Below the pieces are notes generated by a model. It had not been told where the DNA came from, did no database searches, and saw only the letters and a program-made list of their open reading frames with translations. A stretch of DNA of 64,000 nt from Chitinophaga barathri (GTDB lineage: Bacteria; Bacteroidota; Bacteroidia; Chitinophagales; Chitinophagaceae): positions 372,001-436,000 of the forward strand of contig NZ_RMBX01000001.1 of NCBI RefSeq assembly GCF_003807585.1, read 5' to 3'. The position numbers were made by a program, and so were the translations under genes. Numbering within the stretch: the first letter of the stretch is position 1; every line of letters starts with the position of its first letter. Shown piece by piece: positions 43,506 through 52,332 of the stretch.

Positions 43506-46365
43506 TTAGTCTTACGGTTTCTGATTTCACTTTTAAGCCAGTGTGGGTTACTCCCTCGATCCTGAATTCAAAATAGGGATCTGCCGGTGATACCGGAATT
43601 GTAAATTCATAGGGGTAATCACGGTCGTCTACCGTTTCCCAGTTATTTCCTTGCTTATAGTACAAACTTGCTTCTTTCAGCATTTTTTTGTCAGCCTGAA
43701 GCCAAATGTAGGCGCTGTTAAAGCTTTTACCCCAACTAAACAGCATTCCCGTTACTTCTCCAAAAGCTGATTTTGTAATTTTGAAGCTCTGATCAGATAA
43801 CGGCTTGTTCCGGCCATCATTAATTTTATCCTGAAACTGCGGAATTACTTTTAACCCCTCTATGGATATTGCTGTAATACCCCCGCCACTGATATCCAGC
43901 TCCAGGCTCCCGCCTTTTAAAGCAATAGCTTTGTCCGGCCGGTTATCTTTCCAGACATTGACTTTGTAGTCGACATGACAGTTATAAGACACCACCCCTG
44001 GGTTCAGCGCTATTTTCGTTCTGGATGCGCGGTTTGACTGATTGAGAAAAGCAATGTAAAGATTATTGTTACCGTAGCCAGAAACATAATTTATCTGGGG
44101 ATCAGCAATGTCAATCATTTTTTGAGGCATCCAAAGCTTTACATTTTCGTCGCCATAAAACTTTCCGGGGCGGTCTCCGTAGACCTTGCTTTGTAGGTAA
44201 GCGTATCCTTGCGCATTTTGAGACGGAAAATCAATCTTACCGGCAGATTTATAGATAGCATCCGTGACCAGGTAATCCATCAAAAGGGCTATATGCGGCC
44301 ATACATGGTTGTAAAAAACATCTGTATAGGTAATTTCCTGGAAACCCCTGAGCGGAAAATCCGGGCGGGAATATATACTTACGTATTCAGTATTCATCGT
44401 ATATCCGGGGTAGTTTGCATACCTGCCTACAACAGCGGATCGGGCAATATTCTTAAAAAAGGCATCCCCGGTGTAATGTGCAAGTCTTAGCATATACGCC
44501 GCATAGTGCGTGAGGAATACCGCCGGGTTAACATGAAAAGTATTGGTTGCTTCCGGCGTAAGCCCGATCTGCGACACCTGCCAGGCAGGAATAGCTTGTT
44601 CGGCAGCGATCATAGGCACTCTGGATATTTTATTCCTTTGATTCCCGCCAATGGTTGCCGTATCTCCCTTGTGAACTATAATATTTCCTACAGGTATTGC
44701 TGGTTGCAGCCAAACGTACTCTGAATAGGTTTTAGCGCCCTCTACTGCGGCATTTAAATACTTCAAATCCCTCGTTTCCTCGTAGATCTCCAGCAAATCC
44801 ATCCATTTTGGGGCAAAATCTGTCCAGAACTGCCCTCCACCGCCGCCAGCAATACGGGCATCTTTAAAATTATTCTGCGTGCTCAATACTCTTTGATCAA
44901 TGTATTCATTTGCCCCGCCGACCGCTTTGTCAAAATATTTTTTCTCTGACGTCATCCGGTACAAAGCCAGTGAGCTTTGCCAGCTGGCACTGTCACTCGC
45001 CATTCTGAGGTTAAGCGCTCTTCTTTTGCCAAACAAGGTCTCAGCATAATATTTAAACACCGTATTCCTGTTTCCTGAAAGGCTGTATAAGGTTGCCAAC
45101 TCCGAGACCTCGGCAGTCGGGCCTTTCAAACTATGAGAAGCATGCTGGCCTTTTGCATCCGGATCAAAGCCAAATAAGTACTTCTCCCTGGACATCAGGT
45201 ACTCAATCATAGGCAACGTACGCCTTGTGAAAATGTCCTGGTTATCAGTTATGAGGGCAATAGAGAAAGGATGAAGAGAGGAAACCAGTTTTACAGCACC
45301 TTTCACGTCATTGATATAGTTGAAGGCCTTATATTCAGGCATCCAGCCGCTGTAATAATCATTGAGCGCAAAATCAATAAAGTTTTCAATGGTTTTGTTT
45401 AAGGAAAGAGCCACATTTTCCCTGTAATCCTTGAATTTATATATATTCTCCGCAATGTAGCGGTAAGATGCATGGCAATCTCCTTTGAGCGTCAATAACC
45501 TGAAACTGAAAGAGAAAGCGGTATTCTTTTCCAGGTTTGAAGCCGGAAGGCCCAAAACCGGCGCAAATATCATCGGTTGAGCGTTCCCTTTGTCATTTCT
45601 TAAAAGTACACCAAACCTGGAATTTTTAAATGTTGGCAACCGGAAAGGCACTTCAGATGGATCGGCCACCAGGCTCGTGGTAACGCCGGCTGCTTTAACG
45701 GTTACCGCCGGCAACGGACATGCGTATTCCATGGATAAAAACGACCTGGAGGGAAAGCGTCTTTCCTGCCATATAAGTGGCTGCCATAGCTCTTCCACAC
45801 CCGCCTGCTGAACCTCCGGAACACCGGTATAACCTACAGAATAGGAGGCTGCTATTTTAGGAATAAATGTAAAGGTAACAAGCGGCTCACCATTTTGCTC
45901 CAGTGTGATTTCCGCAGATAAGGTAAAACGATCATTTTCCGGGAAAATCCATCCTATTTTTCGGTTTGAAAAGTTAACCTCCGAGGCAAAAATTGCCATC
46001 TTTTCCCCTGCGCTGAAAAAATCGTAGCTACTCTGGGAATCGCTGTCCGAAGTCTTCCAGGAAGGCAAAACATAGTTAAGTTCCTTATAGTTACCCTGAG
46101 AAATCTTTATTGGAGAATCACTATATATTACTGTAAAATGGGGATTAAACAACTGTTTTACCCGGTGCTTTTTTGAAAAAATTTCTAATGTACCGTTATT
46201 ATAAACCTTTAACTGGTAGAGGTTATTTTCTAAAGTTCCCTTTAGCTTATTGTCGACGACCTGCCGGGCGGTAGCGGGAGCAACTGAATCTGCAAGCCTA
46301 CGCTCATTTGCTGTGATGGAGTTTAAAACAGAAAATGCTGCCAGGATTAGAACAATATATTTCAC
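43498..46365 (-). CDS. Large secreted protein of unrecognised family, paralog A
   Basis: With the GTG at 46365 as start (KYIVLILAAFSVLNSITA is then a clean signal peptide) it has 955 residues; the longer frame from a TTG at 46434 would overlap the upstream gene. I do not recognise the family. Visible parts: an N-terminal beta-rich region (about 30-320), a middle helical region (about 330-650) with repeated blocks like DYYSGWMPEYKAFNYINDV and MIEYLMSREKYLFGFD that suggest an (alpha/alpha) toroid, a beta-rich region, and a C-terminal immunoglobulin-like domain. It is clearly paralogous to the gene at 61461-64000 (shared GVLLRN..GNAQPMIFAP, NKTIENFIDFALND, YRENV). Its place next to GH105 and PL8 suggests a glycan-active enzyme; this is inference. 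Confidence 0.7.
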   Translation of the reverse strand: MKYIVLILAAFSVLNSITANERRLADSVAPATARQVVDNKLKGTLENNLYQLKVYNNGTLEIFSKKHRVKQLFNPHFTVIYSDSPIKISQGNYKELNYVLPSWKTSDSDSQSSYDFFSAGEKMAIFASEVNFSNRKIGWIFPENDRFTLSAEITLEQNGEPLVTFTFIPKIAASYSVGYTGVPEVQQAGVEELWQPLIWQERRFPSRSFLSMEYACPLPAVTVKAAGVTTSLVADPSEVPFRLPTFKNSRFGVLLRNDKGNAQPMIFAPVLGLPASNLEKNTAFSFSFRLLTLKGDCHASYRYIAENIYKFKDYRENVALSLNKTIENFIDFALNDYYSGWMPEYKAFNYINDVKGAVKLVSSLHPFSIALITDNQDIFTRRTLPMIEYLMSREKYLFGFDPDAKGQHASHSLKGPTAEVSELATLYSLSGNRNTVFKYYAETLFGKRRALNLRMASDSASWQSSLALYRMTSEKKYFDKAVGGANEYIDQRVLSTQNNFKDARIAGGGGGQFWTDFAPKWMDLLEIYEETRDLKYLNAAVEGAKTYSEYVWLQPAIPVGNIIVHKGDTATIGGNQRNKISRVPMIAAEQAIPAWQVSQIGLTPEATNTFHVNPAVFLTHYAAYMLRLAHYTGDAFFKNIARSAVVGRYANYPGYTMNTEYVSIYSRPDFPLRGFQEITYTDVFYNHVWPHIALLMDYLVTDAIYKSAGKIDFPSQNAQGYAYLQSKVYGDRPGKFYGDENVKLWMPQKMIDIADPQINYVSGYGNNNLYIAFLNQSNRASRTKIALNPGVVSYNCHVDYKVNVWKDNRPDKAIALKGGSLELDISGGGITAISIEGLKVIPQFQDKINDGRNKPLSDQSFKITKSAFGEVTGMLFSWGKSFNSAYIWLQADKKMLKEASLYYKQGNNWETVDDRDYPYEFTIPVSPADPYFEFRIEGVTHTGLKVKSETVRLTR

Positions 46366-46396
46366 GTTTTTTGTTTGATTAAAAATGAATTTTATT

Positions 46397-48235
46397 CTAT
46401 TTTTTAAGCATTCTTTCCATTTCGATCCCTGCAAAGATCAGCGGAAATAATCCATGGGTATCATTATCCATCACCGGCCGGTTGTAATAAAATTTCAAAT
46501 CCATACTCACATTGGTTCCCACAACGGTACCATGCACTGTCCCGTCTTTCTCAATGGCAGTTTGTAAAGCCTTCCATCCCTTCATGGCGCTGGTTTTGTA
46601 TTTAGCCCCTTTAAGCCATTTGTTGTTCACCCCTCTTGCCAGGGCCATGGTAAAGATGGCAGTTCCGGAGGTTTCATCCTTCGATTCAGTTTTATCGAGA
46701 ACATTCCGCCAAAAGCCGGTTTCAGGATTCTGAAGCTTCACCAATGCATCAATATGTGATCTATAAATAAGCATTATCTTCTGATACAGCGGGTGATGCT
46801 TTGGCAGGCGCAGCAGCACCTCCGCTGCAGCCCATAAGCCCCATCCGTTAGCCCGGGACCAGTGTGGATAACGGTTCTCCGGCCTGGTACTGCTATAGGT
46901 GTGACGGTATAAATTAATTCCCGTATCAAAAAGATGTTTATTGAATGAAATAACCTGACTGGCAGCATCGTTGTAGAGCCTTTCCCTCTCGCTTTTATCC
47001 GAGGAAAGTTCAGCAGAAAAAAGCAAGAACGGAATGCCCATAAACATATCATCCACCCAAACAGAAAGTTCCACGGGCTCCTTACGGGCAAAAGTTCCAT
47101 CCTGAAGCCTTACCTGCCCTTTTTTTGCATAGGCTATTATCGGGCTGACAAATGAAGTATATTCCTCCCGCTCATCAAACTTTCCTTCGCGCACCAACCG
47201 CGAGATAAAAGGAAGTGCCGGCGCTGTGGTATAATCCAGCATTGGACGGTCTATCATCGTATTAAATGCAGACTTCACACCATGCAGTTTTTTTACCTGG
47301 TGTTCTATCAAGGGCCTGTTATCTATCATAAAATTCATCCATTGCCTGGAGAAGCGAGCATATTTCAGTTGTTTGGTCTCATCTGAAAGTGCCTGCATCG
47401 CCCACATAAAACCCCCAACATGATAATTCCAGTTATAAAATTCACCATTATTTATTACGTCAGCGAAGATCTCCATTTTCGGAACGGTCCAGGTGAGAAT
47501 TTCATCAGCACTTTTATAAAATTCACCGGGTTTAAATTGTGTTTCTATTTCCTGTACTATTGCGGGAAATCTGCCAAGGATCAGCCAGTTGCTGCCTTTT
47601 ATATCCGGGGCTAATTTTTCCAGGGAGAAATAGATATTTTTCGCTGATGCCGATGGCTCTTTCATACCGGCAGATTGCAGGTAAAATACCCAGTCTCCTT
47701 TTCCTTTCGTTTCAGCCTGGATAAAAATCTCATTTGTTCCTTTTTGCAGCCGCGAATTGAATTTATTTTTTAGCGTATACGTTTTTTCATTGTAAACGAC
47801 TTCGACTGTACCATCAGCTGCCTGGTCATAAGCCACTTCCCCATTTATCCATATCTTAACATGGTCATTATGACTGATCTCAAAAGTAACCTCCTGGGTA
47901 TCACCACTTATTATTGAGCTCGCTGCATAGGCAACCCCAGGTGCATTTTTCCCAAAATTGTTGCTAAAATCAACGATCTCGGTTTCTTTATATTTGGCAG
48001 GCATGGTATACCTGAACTCAAAGCGGGTTTCTTTGATCGCCTTCTCTGCGATAGTCCTGACAACCTCAATAGGACTGGAATTATTTGACTGATCTATCTG
48101 CCCATACGCCCTGACATTCCAGGAAAAAATACCAAGTATTACGAAAAAGCCAAGTACCAGGTTGAAATACAGCGGTCTACGGCAACTCGCCAGCTTATTG
48201 CTGGAGGTGCTGAGGTTTATACTAAAAATTTGCAT
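46397..48235 (-). CDS. GH105/GH88-type unsaturated uronyl hydrolase with N-terminal beta-domain
   Basis: A 612-residue secreted protein. Residues about 55-195 form an extra beta-sandwich with FEISHNDHVKIWINGEVAYD. Residues about 225-612 are an (alpha/alpha)6 barrel of the GH88/GH105 kind: MLDYTTAPALPF (Asp334), WVDDMFMGIPFLL (Asp395/Asp396), HWSRANGWGLWAAAEVLLRLP, and SGTAIFTMALARG. Known members hydrate and release the 4,5-unsaturated uronic acid left at the non-reducing end by polysaccharide lyases. The adjoining PL8-type lyase is the natural supplier of that substrate. Both genes lie on one strand with a 27-base gap. Confidence 0.87.
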   Translation of the reverse strand: MQIFSINLSTSSNKLASCRRPLYFNLVLGFFVILGIFSWNVRAYGQIDQSNNSSPIEVVRTIAEKAIKETRFEFRYTMPAKYKETEIVDFSNNFGKNAPGVAYAASSIISGDTQEVTFEISHNDHVKIWINGEVAYDQAADGTVEVVYNEKTYTLKNKFNSRLQKGTNEIFIQAETKGKGDWVFYLQSAGMKEPSASAKNIYFSLEKLAPDIKGSNWLILGRFPAIVQEIETQFKPGEFYKSADEILTWTVPKMEIFADVINNGEFYNWNYHVGGFMWAMQALSDETKQLKYARFSRQWMNFMIDNRPLIEHQVKKLHGVKSAFNTMIDRPMLDYTTAPALPFISRLVREGKFDEREEYTSFVSPIIAYAKKGQVRLQDGTFARKEPVELSVWVDDMFMGIPFLLFSAELSSDKSERERLYNDAASQVISFNKHLFDTGINLYRHTYSSTRPENRYPHWSRANGWGLWAAAEVLLRLPKHHPLYQKIMLIYRSHIDALVKLQNPETGFWRNVLDKTESKDETSGTAIFTMALARGVNNKWLKGAKYKTSAMKGWKALQTAIEKDGTVHGTVVGTNVSMDLKFYYNRPVMDNDTHGLFPLIFAGIEMERMLKK

Positions 48236-48262
48236 AGGTTATCTTTGAGAATATTTTTAATC

Positions 48263-50611
48263 TTAATTTTCAATTGAAAAAACCGCACCAATTGATGCAC
48301 CGGCAGCGTCTTTAACATCCACAGCAATCTTCAGCGTTGGGCTCAGTTGTTGTACCCTGACCCTGGAATCCGCGGTGAGTATATTTTTTGCCGCCACATC
48401 AAACTCCAGCAATATTACATCCCTGTTGGAATGGGTGGGATCACAGACCGATATCTCAAGTTGTCCCGGAAGTCTTTTCAACATAAGTGCGGCTTTATGG
48501 TGACTGGTGACGATGCCTACTTTTTGGGCCGCATCTGCCCAAAAGTTTATCCCGGTAAGCCCTGTCTTTTTCTCTCTTACAGCCTGGGCAAATTTTGAAT
48601 TTTCAATAATTTCTATATCCGGATTCTTCGCATAGCGGCCCAGCTGCGCGGTGCTTTTTCCTGGCAACAGGACATAAGAATAACTATGATCTCCAGGTTC
48701 CGGATCATGACTGAACCAGAGTGTGAGGTATTCGCGCTTAACGGAATCCGGTCTTCCCGGTTTCAAATCGTTCCAGGAACCTGACCTCGACTCCCTTTTC
48801 GCATGTACGTTCTGCCGCTCCGGGAAAAAATATCCAATATCGGAATTCGGAACCGGCCCCTTCAGGTGCATCCATCCCGGATTTTTGAATATCTGTTTCC
48901 AATCCCCCGAATTAGATATCGAACGCCCATCAACATATAATGGTTGAATGCCTGATTTGGTTAATTTCCTGTTTTCTACAATTGTTTCTAAAGAATCACT
49001 TCCAGGGCCGCTGATGTCCGTGCCCAGCGCCACGATCTCGTCATCAAACATGAACCAGGATTTTTTAGCCCTGAGCATTAACGTGGTATCATCAATCTGC
49101 ATACCTGTGACTCCGTATAACCCGGACAACTTCGCTCCCCCAACCCAGTTTGCTCCAAGGGTATAGGAGCCTTCCCCCGGCTGCTTAAGTTTCCTGACTA
49201 CCGTAATTCCCGGAAGCCGGTATGCATCCACAGTAGGCCAAAAGTCTTCGCTGTACTGGGACAGGTCATTATTATACAGGTAAGTCATTCCATAGCCGGT
49301 ATACCAGGCCTTCAGATTTTCCTTGCTTTTTTTATGCAGTTCGTAGTTCCAGATGCGGTCAGAATACATGCTGATGCCCAAGGCATACCCCGGCCTGCGG
49401 TGCACTACCCTGTCCATATTCGCAAATTGCCAGTTCCCCAAAAGTTCGGGCTTTTCTTTGATCTGGTCATTCTCCATTAAATCCTTTGTGAGTTTTAATG
49501 AATACAGCGAAAGCCCATCATAAAAATTATGGTAAAAGTCACTTTTAATCCATTGCCTGATCATCCGCTTATAATTCAGGGCATCCGCCGGTGGAGCAAA
49601 CTGAGCCGCAAACAACAAACTTTCTATGGCTTCCGCCCCGGCAGCGTGGTCCTGCAATTGCTCGCGGGCAATTTCCCTTGCCCTGACCATATCCATCATA
49701 GCACCTTTGTAAATTACAGGCTCAAAAGAATAATATATCCAACGGTAAAAATTGGCCTGCCTGGGGTCTTTCACGTCCCAGGTGGAACCTTTTACCAGGT
49801 ATAAATAATAGCTGATGTTCTTCAGCAGGGACTTCCCATAACCGCCGGTATAAGCAAAACGGCCATGCTGCACAAAAGAGCCGTCGGTGTAAAAACCGTC
49901 ATTAGTCTTTACATACTCAAACACCGGGCTAAGCTGGTCCCGGGCATGAACCATCTCTGCGGTATCTTTGGCAATTACGCCGCGTAAGCCAATTACCTGG
50001 CAACGCCAAACCCGGTTAGCTCCCACATACTTATAGGCTTCAAAATACTGAACACCTTTGCCGTCAACATTGGGCGAATACCATCTGCTGGCTCGTATAA
50101 AATTATTAACCTGCTCCTTTGTAAGATGATCATACAATAAAACCAGGATATCGTTTATTATCAGGGGTGAACCAATTTCAAAATGCCACCAGTTAAAAAA
50201 AGGATAAATACGCTCGTTGTACCGGTTTTCATACATCCAGTTAAAAGCGCTGATGGCATCCTTTAACATAGCCTTGTTGCCATAAAACGCAGAACCCTGA
50301 ACGGAATAGGCCAGCGCCATATTCTTTATTTTCAAAAACTGGCGATCCAGGTTGGAACTTCTAAAAGGATCCGCATTTTCCTTCCATAAAAAACAGCGAT
50401 CCCCTGATTTATCCAACGCTGCCCAGTCGGCTTTGGCCTGAGCTGCAATTTTATCTATTAACGATTTCGCAACCGGATCTTTCAGGTCTACCTGCGTTCC
50501 GCCGATTAAATAGTTACACCATTTTAACCGTAAATCATCAAATTCATCAGCTTTTGCCGTACTAAAACAAAGGCAGATCATCAAAGAGGCCGCAAGGACT
50601 ATTTTTCCCAT
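48263..50611 (-). CDS. PL8-family polysaccharide lyase
   Basis: A 782-residue secreted lyase (signal peptide to about residue 21). The N-terminal (alpha/alpha) toroid carries FNWWHFEIGSP (139-149), Asn199 in VGANRVWR, His249 and Tyr258 in DGSFVQHGRFAYTGGYGK, and Arg312 in MVRAREIARE; the spacing Asn-50-His-9-Tyr-54-Arg equals that of chondroitin AC lyase as I know it. The C-terminal half is the usual beta-sandwich (WFSHDPEPGDHSYSYVLLPG). Members cleave hyaluronan, chondroitin or xanthan beside a uronic acid by beta-elimination. The presence of GH78 nearby argues against glycosaminoglycans and for a rhamnose-bearing polysaccharide, but that is inference. Confidence 0.9.
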   Translation of the reverse strand: MGKIVLAASLMICLCFSTAKADEFDDLRLKWCNYLIGGTQVDLKDPVAKSLIDKIAAQAKADWAALDKSGDRCFLWKENADPFRSSNLDRQFLKIKNMALAYSVQGSAFYGNKAMLKDAISAFNWMYENRYNERIYPFFNWWHFEIGSPLIINDILVLLYDHLTKEQVNNFIRASRWYSPNVDGKGVQYFEAYKYVGANRVWRCQVIGLRGVIAKDTAEMVHARDQLSPVFEYVKTNDGFYTDGSFVQHGRFAYTGGYGKSLLKNISYYLYLVKGSTWDVKDPRQANFYRWIYYSFEPVIYKGAMMDMVRAREIAREQLQDHAAGAEAIESLLFAAQFAPPADALNYKRMIRQWIKSDFYHNFYDGLSLYSLKLTKDLMENDQIKEKPELLGNWQFANMDRVVHRRPGYALGISMYSDRIWNYELHKKSKENLKAWYTGYGMTYLYNNDLSQYSEDFWPTVDAYRLPGITVVRKLKQPGEGSYTLGANWVGGAKLSGLYGVTGMQIDDTTLMLRAKKSWFMFDDEIVALGTDISGPGSDSLETIVENRKLTKSGIQPLYVDGRSISNSGDWKQIFKNPGWMHLKGPVPNSDIGYFFPERQNVHAKRESRSGSWNDLKPGRPDSVKREYLTLWFSHDPEPGDHSYSYVLLPGKSTAQLGRYAKNPDIEIIENSKFAQAVREKKTGLTGINFWADAAQKVGIVTSHHKAALMLKRLPGQLEISVCDPTHSNRDVILLEFDVAAKNILTADSRVRVQQLSPTLKIAVDVKDAAGASIGAVFSIEN

Positions 50612-50640
50612 ACATAATTATATTGATGGCAACCTGAAAG

Positions 50641-51477
50641 TTATTTGGCGTACTTTTTATTTTGTTCGATACTGATATCTGTTTCTTTAGTAAGAAAATC
50701 ACCTTCACCAAGCCCTTTTTTCCCAACTTTCAGGATCATGTCATCTTCTACAAGGTCAATAGGAGTAATACATGAAATAGTTTTTTCCAAAAAAGGTTTA
50801 TTGGTCAGTAAGTTGTATGCGGATATAATGGACCACCGGGGATGATCGGATAAATTTGCGGCAGAGGAATGCAGCAGGTTACAATGAAAAAACAAGGCGT
50901 CTCCTGCTTCAAGCTCACAATGTATCAATTCATGTCGCTCCATGGCAAGTTCTACCCTTTTAAGATCAGCACCCACCTGCTCCCCGGACGTTCCATGTTC
51001 AATACGATCCATTTTGTGACTGCCTTTGAGCACCTGGAGGCAACCGTTTTCCGCGTTGGCTTTCGTCAATGCGATCATAACACTTATCAGTTGCGGGTAC
51101 AAAAAACCATTGCGGTACCAATAACCGTAATCCTGATGCCAGTCCCAGGCCCCGCCTACTTTTGGCTCCTTTTGCATAACCTTCGAATGGAAGTGACCTA
51201 CTTCACCACCCAGCAGTTGTCCGGCCGACTGGGCCATTCTTTTACTTCTGGACAGCATGCCAAAGCTATCGTCGCCCGGCGTGAACCACAAGGCCAGTTT
51301 GGATTTCATGCCATTTCCATCTACCATATCGTAAGAATTTTCCTTCAGTGACTTGTCTTCAATGGCAGTTTCATACAATATCACCGCCTCATCCTCAGAC
51401 AGGAATTTTTTTACAATAAGGTATCCGTCTGCGTGGTATTGTTCCACCTGCTCCTTTGTTAAATGATACTTTTCCAT
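50641..51477 (-). CDS. Phytanoyl-CoA dioxygenase-like Fe(II)/2-oxoglutarate enzyme
   Basis: A 278-residue protein without a signal peptide, so cytosolic. The iron site is seen as His114 and Asp116 in WDWHQDYGYW with distal His203 in LLHSSAANLSDHPRW, and Arg214 is placed to bind 2-oxoglutarate. The family hydroxylates or demethylates small molecules. It sits between a secreted lyase and a sugar-isomerase-like gene, which suggests it acts on an imported sugar or sugar derivative, perhaps removing an O-methyl group; that is a guess from context. The family call is solid, the substrate is unknown. Confidence 0.85.
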   Translation of the reverse strand: MEKYHLTKEQVEQYHADGYLIVKKFLSEDEAVILYETAIEDKSLKENSYDMVDGNGMKSKLALWFTPGDDSFGMLSRSKRMAQSAGQLLGGEVGHFHSKVMQKEPKVGGAWDWHQDYGYWYRNGFLYPQLISVMIALTKANAENGCLQVLKGSHKMDRIEHGTSGEQVGADLKRVELAMERHELIHCELEAGDALFFHCNLLHSSAANLSDHPRWSIISAYNLLTNKPFLEKTISCITPIDLVEDDMILKVGKKGLGEGDFLTKETDISIEQNKKYAK

Positions 51478-51503
51478 AGTAGTATTTTATTTATTAATAA
51501 TAT

Positions 51504-52322
51504 TTATCTATATCTCTCCTTTAGCAAATTCATCATGAATACGTTGATATCCCATTGATTTACCAGTGGTTGCCTGCTGAATGGCAATAAGGTCAGATAA
51601 GGGGGAGCGCCAAATTCCGGTGTAATAGTAAACTGCGCTCTTCCATTTTTACGGTGCTTTTCGATTACCCTGTCCCACCATTTAAGATGAATATCTACCT
51701 CCTTTCTCCATTCGGGGGCGCGGGGATCGGTGATCTGCGGCCCCTGCGTGAACCCGATCCTGGCATGCAGGTGTTCCGTATTTTGTATTGCCAGATCAAT
51801 GGCTTCCTGCTGATCCTGCAGAAAACTTTCCGCTACAGCACACCAATGAGAAATATCCAGGGTAAGTTTTATGTGTGGATATTTCTTCAGGTACTTCTTT
51901 GTGATGTGCGCAGCAAAACTCCATTTGCCGCGATGCGTTTCGTGAAATATCGCTATACCCGCTTCTTTACTTACCTGTTCAGCTATATTAATCAGCTGTA
52001 TATTCTCTGATTCAGTGAAAAAATCCTTGCCCGTCTGCGTATTGATAAATAATGGATTGAACCCGGCCAGGTGACGTAAATGTTTTTTAAACAGTCCCTG
52101 ATGCAGATCGAAATTGCTTTCCGTGGTCTGCCAATGCTGGGCAATAAAAAAAAGTTCATGTTTGTTCAATAAGCGCGATACTTCTTCTTTTTCAGCGTTA
52201 GACATGTCCGGCTCCAAACTCATTTCGACCCCATGATAACCAGCGGCCTTTACCTGGCTGAAAAAGGTATCATAGGAAAGGTGTTCAGACCCCCATCGCG
52301 GGCAAAAAAACTTTAAAACCAT
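51504..52322 (-). CDS. Sugar-phosphate isomerase/epimerase-like TIM barrel
   Basis: A 272-residue cytosolic protein of the AP endonuclease 2-like (xylose isomerase-like) superfamily. Metal-ligand candidates are the Glu in HETHRGKW, Asp in LTLDISHW, His in HARIGFTQG and Glu in TPEFGAPPY. The frame extends to 52370, but ATG at 52322 (MVLKFFCPRWG) is preferred because it avoids a 38-base overlap and begins at the first barrel strand. Members isomerise or epimerise sugars, or dehydrate inositol derivatives. It is 26 bases upstream of the dioxygenase gene and just after the FAD oxidoreductase. Confidence 0.85.
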   Translation of the reverse strand: MVLKFFCPRWGSEHLSYDTFFSQVKAAGYHGVEMSLEPDMSNAEKEEVSRLLNKHELFFIAQHWQTTESNFDLHQGLFKKHLRHLAGFNPLFINTQTGKDFFTESENIQLINIAEQVSKEAGIAIFHETHRGKWSFAAHITKKYLKKYPHIKLTLDISHWCAVAESFLQDQQEAIDLAIQNTEHLHARIGFTQGPQITDPRAPEWRKEVDIHLKWWDRVIEKHRKNGRAQFTITPEFGAPPYLTLLPFSRQPLVNQWDINVFMMNLLKERYR

Positions 52323-52332
52323 AATCCAATAA

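Noticed and set aside
46366-46434. TTG start at 46434 for paralog A
   Set aside because: It would overlap the GH105-type gene and put a charged stretch before the signal peptide; the GTG at 46365 gives a normal signal sequence.
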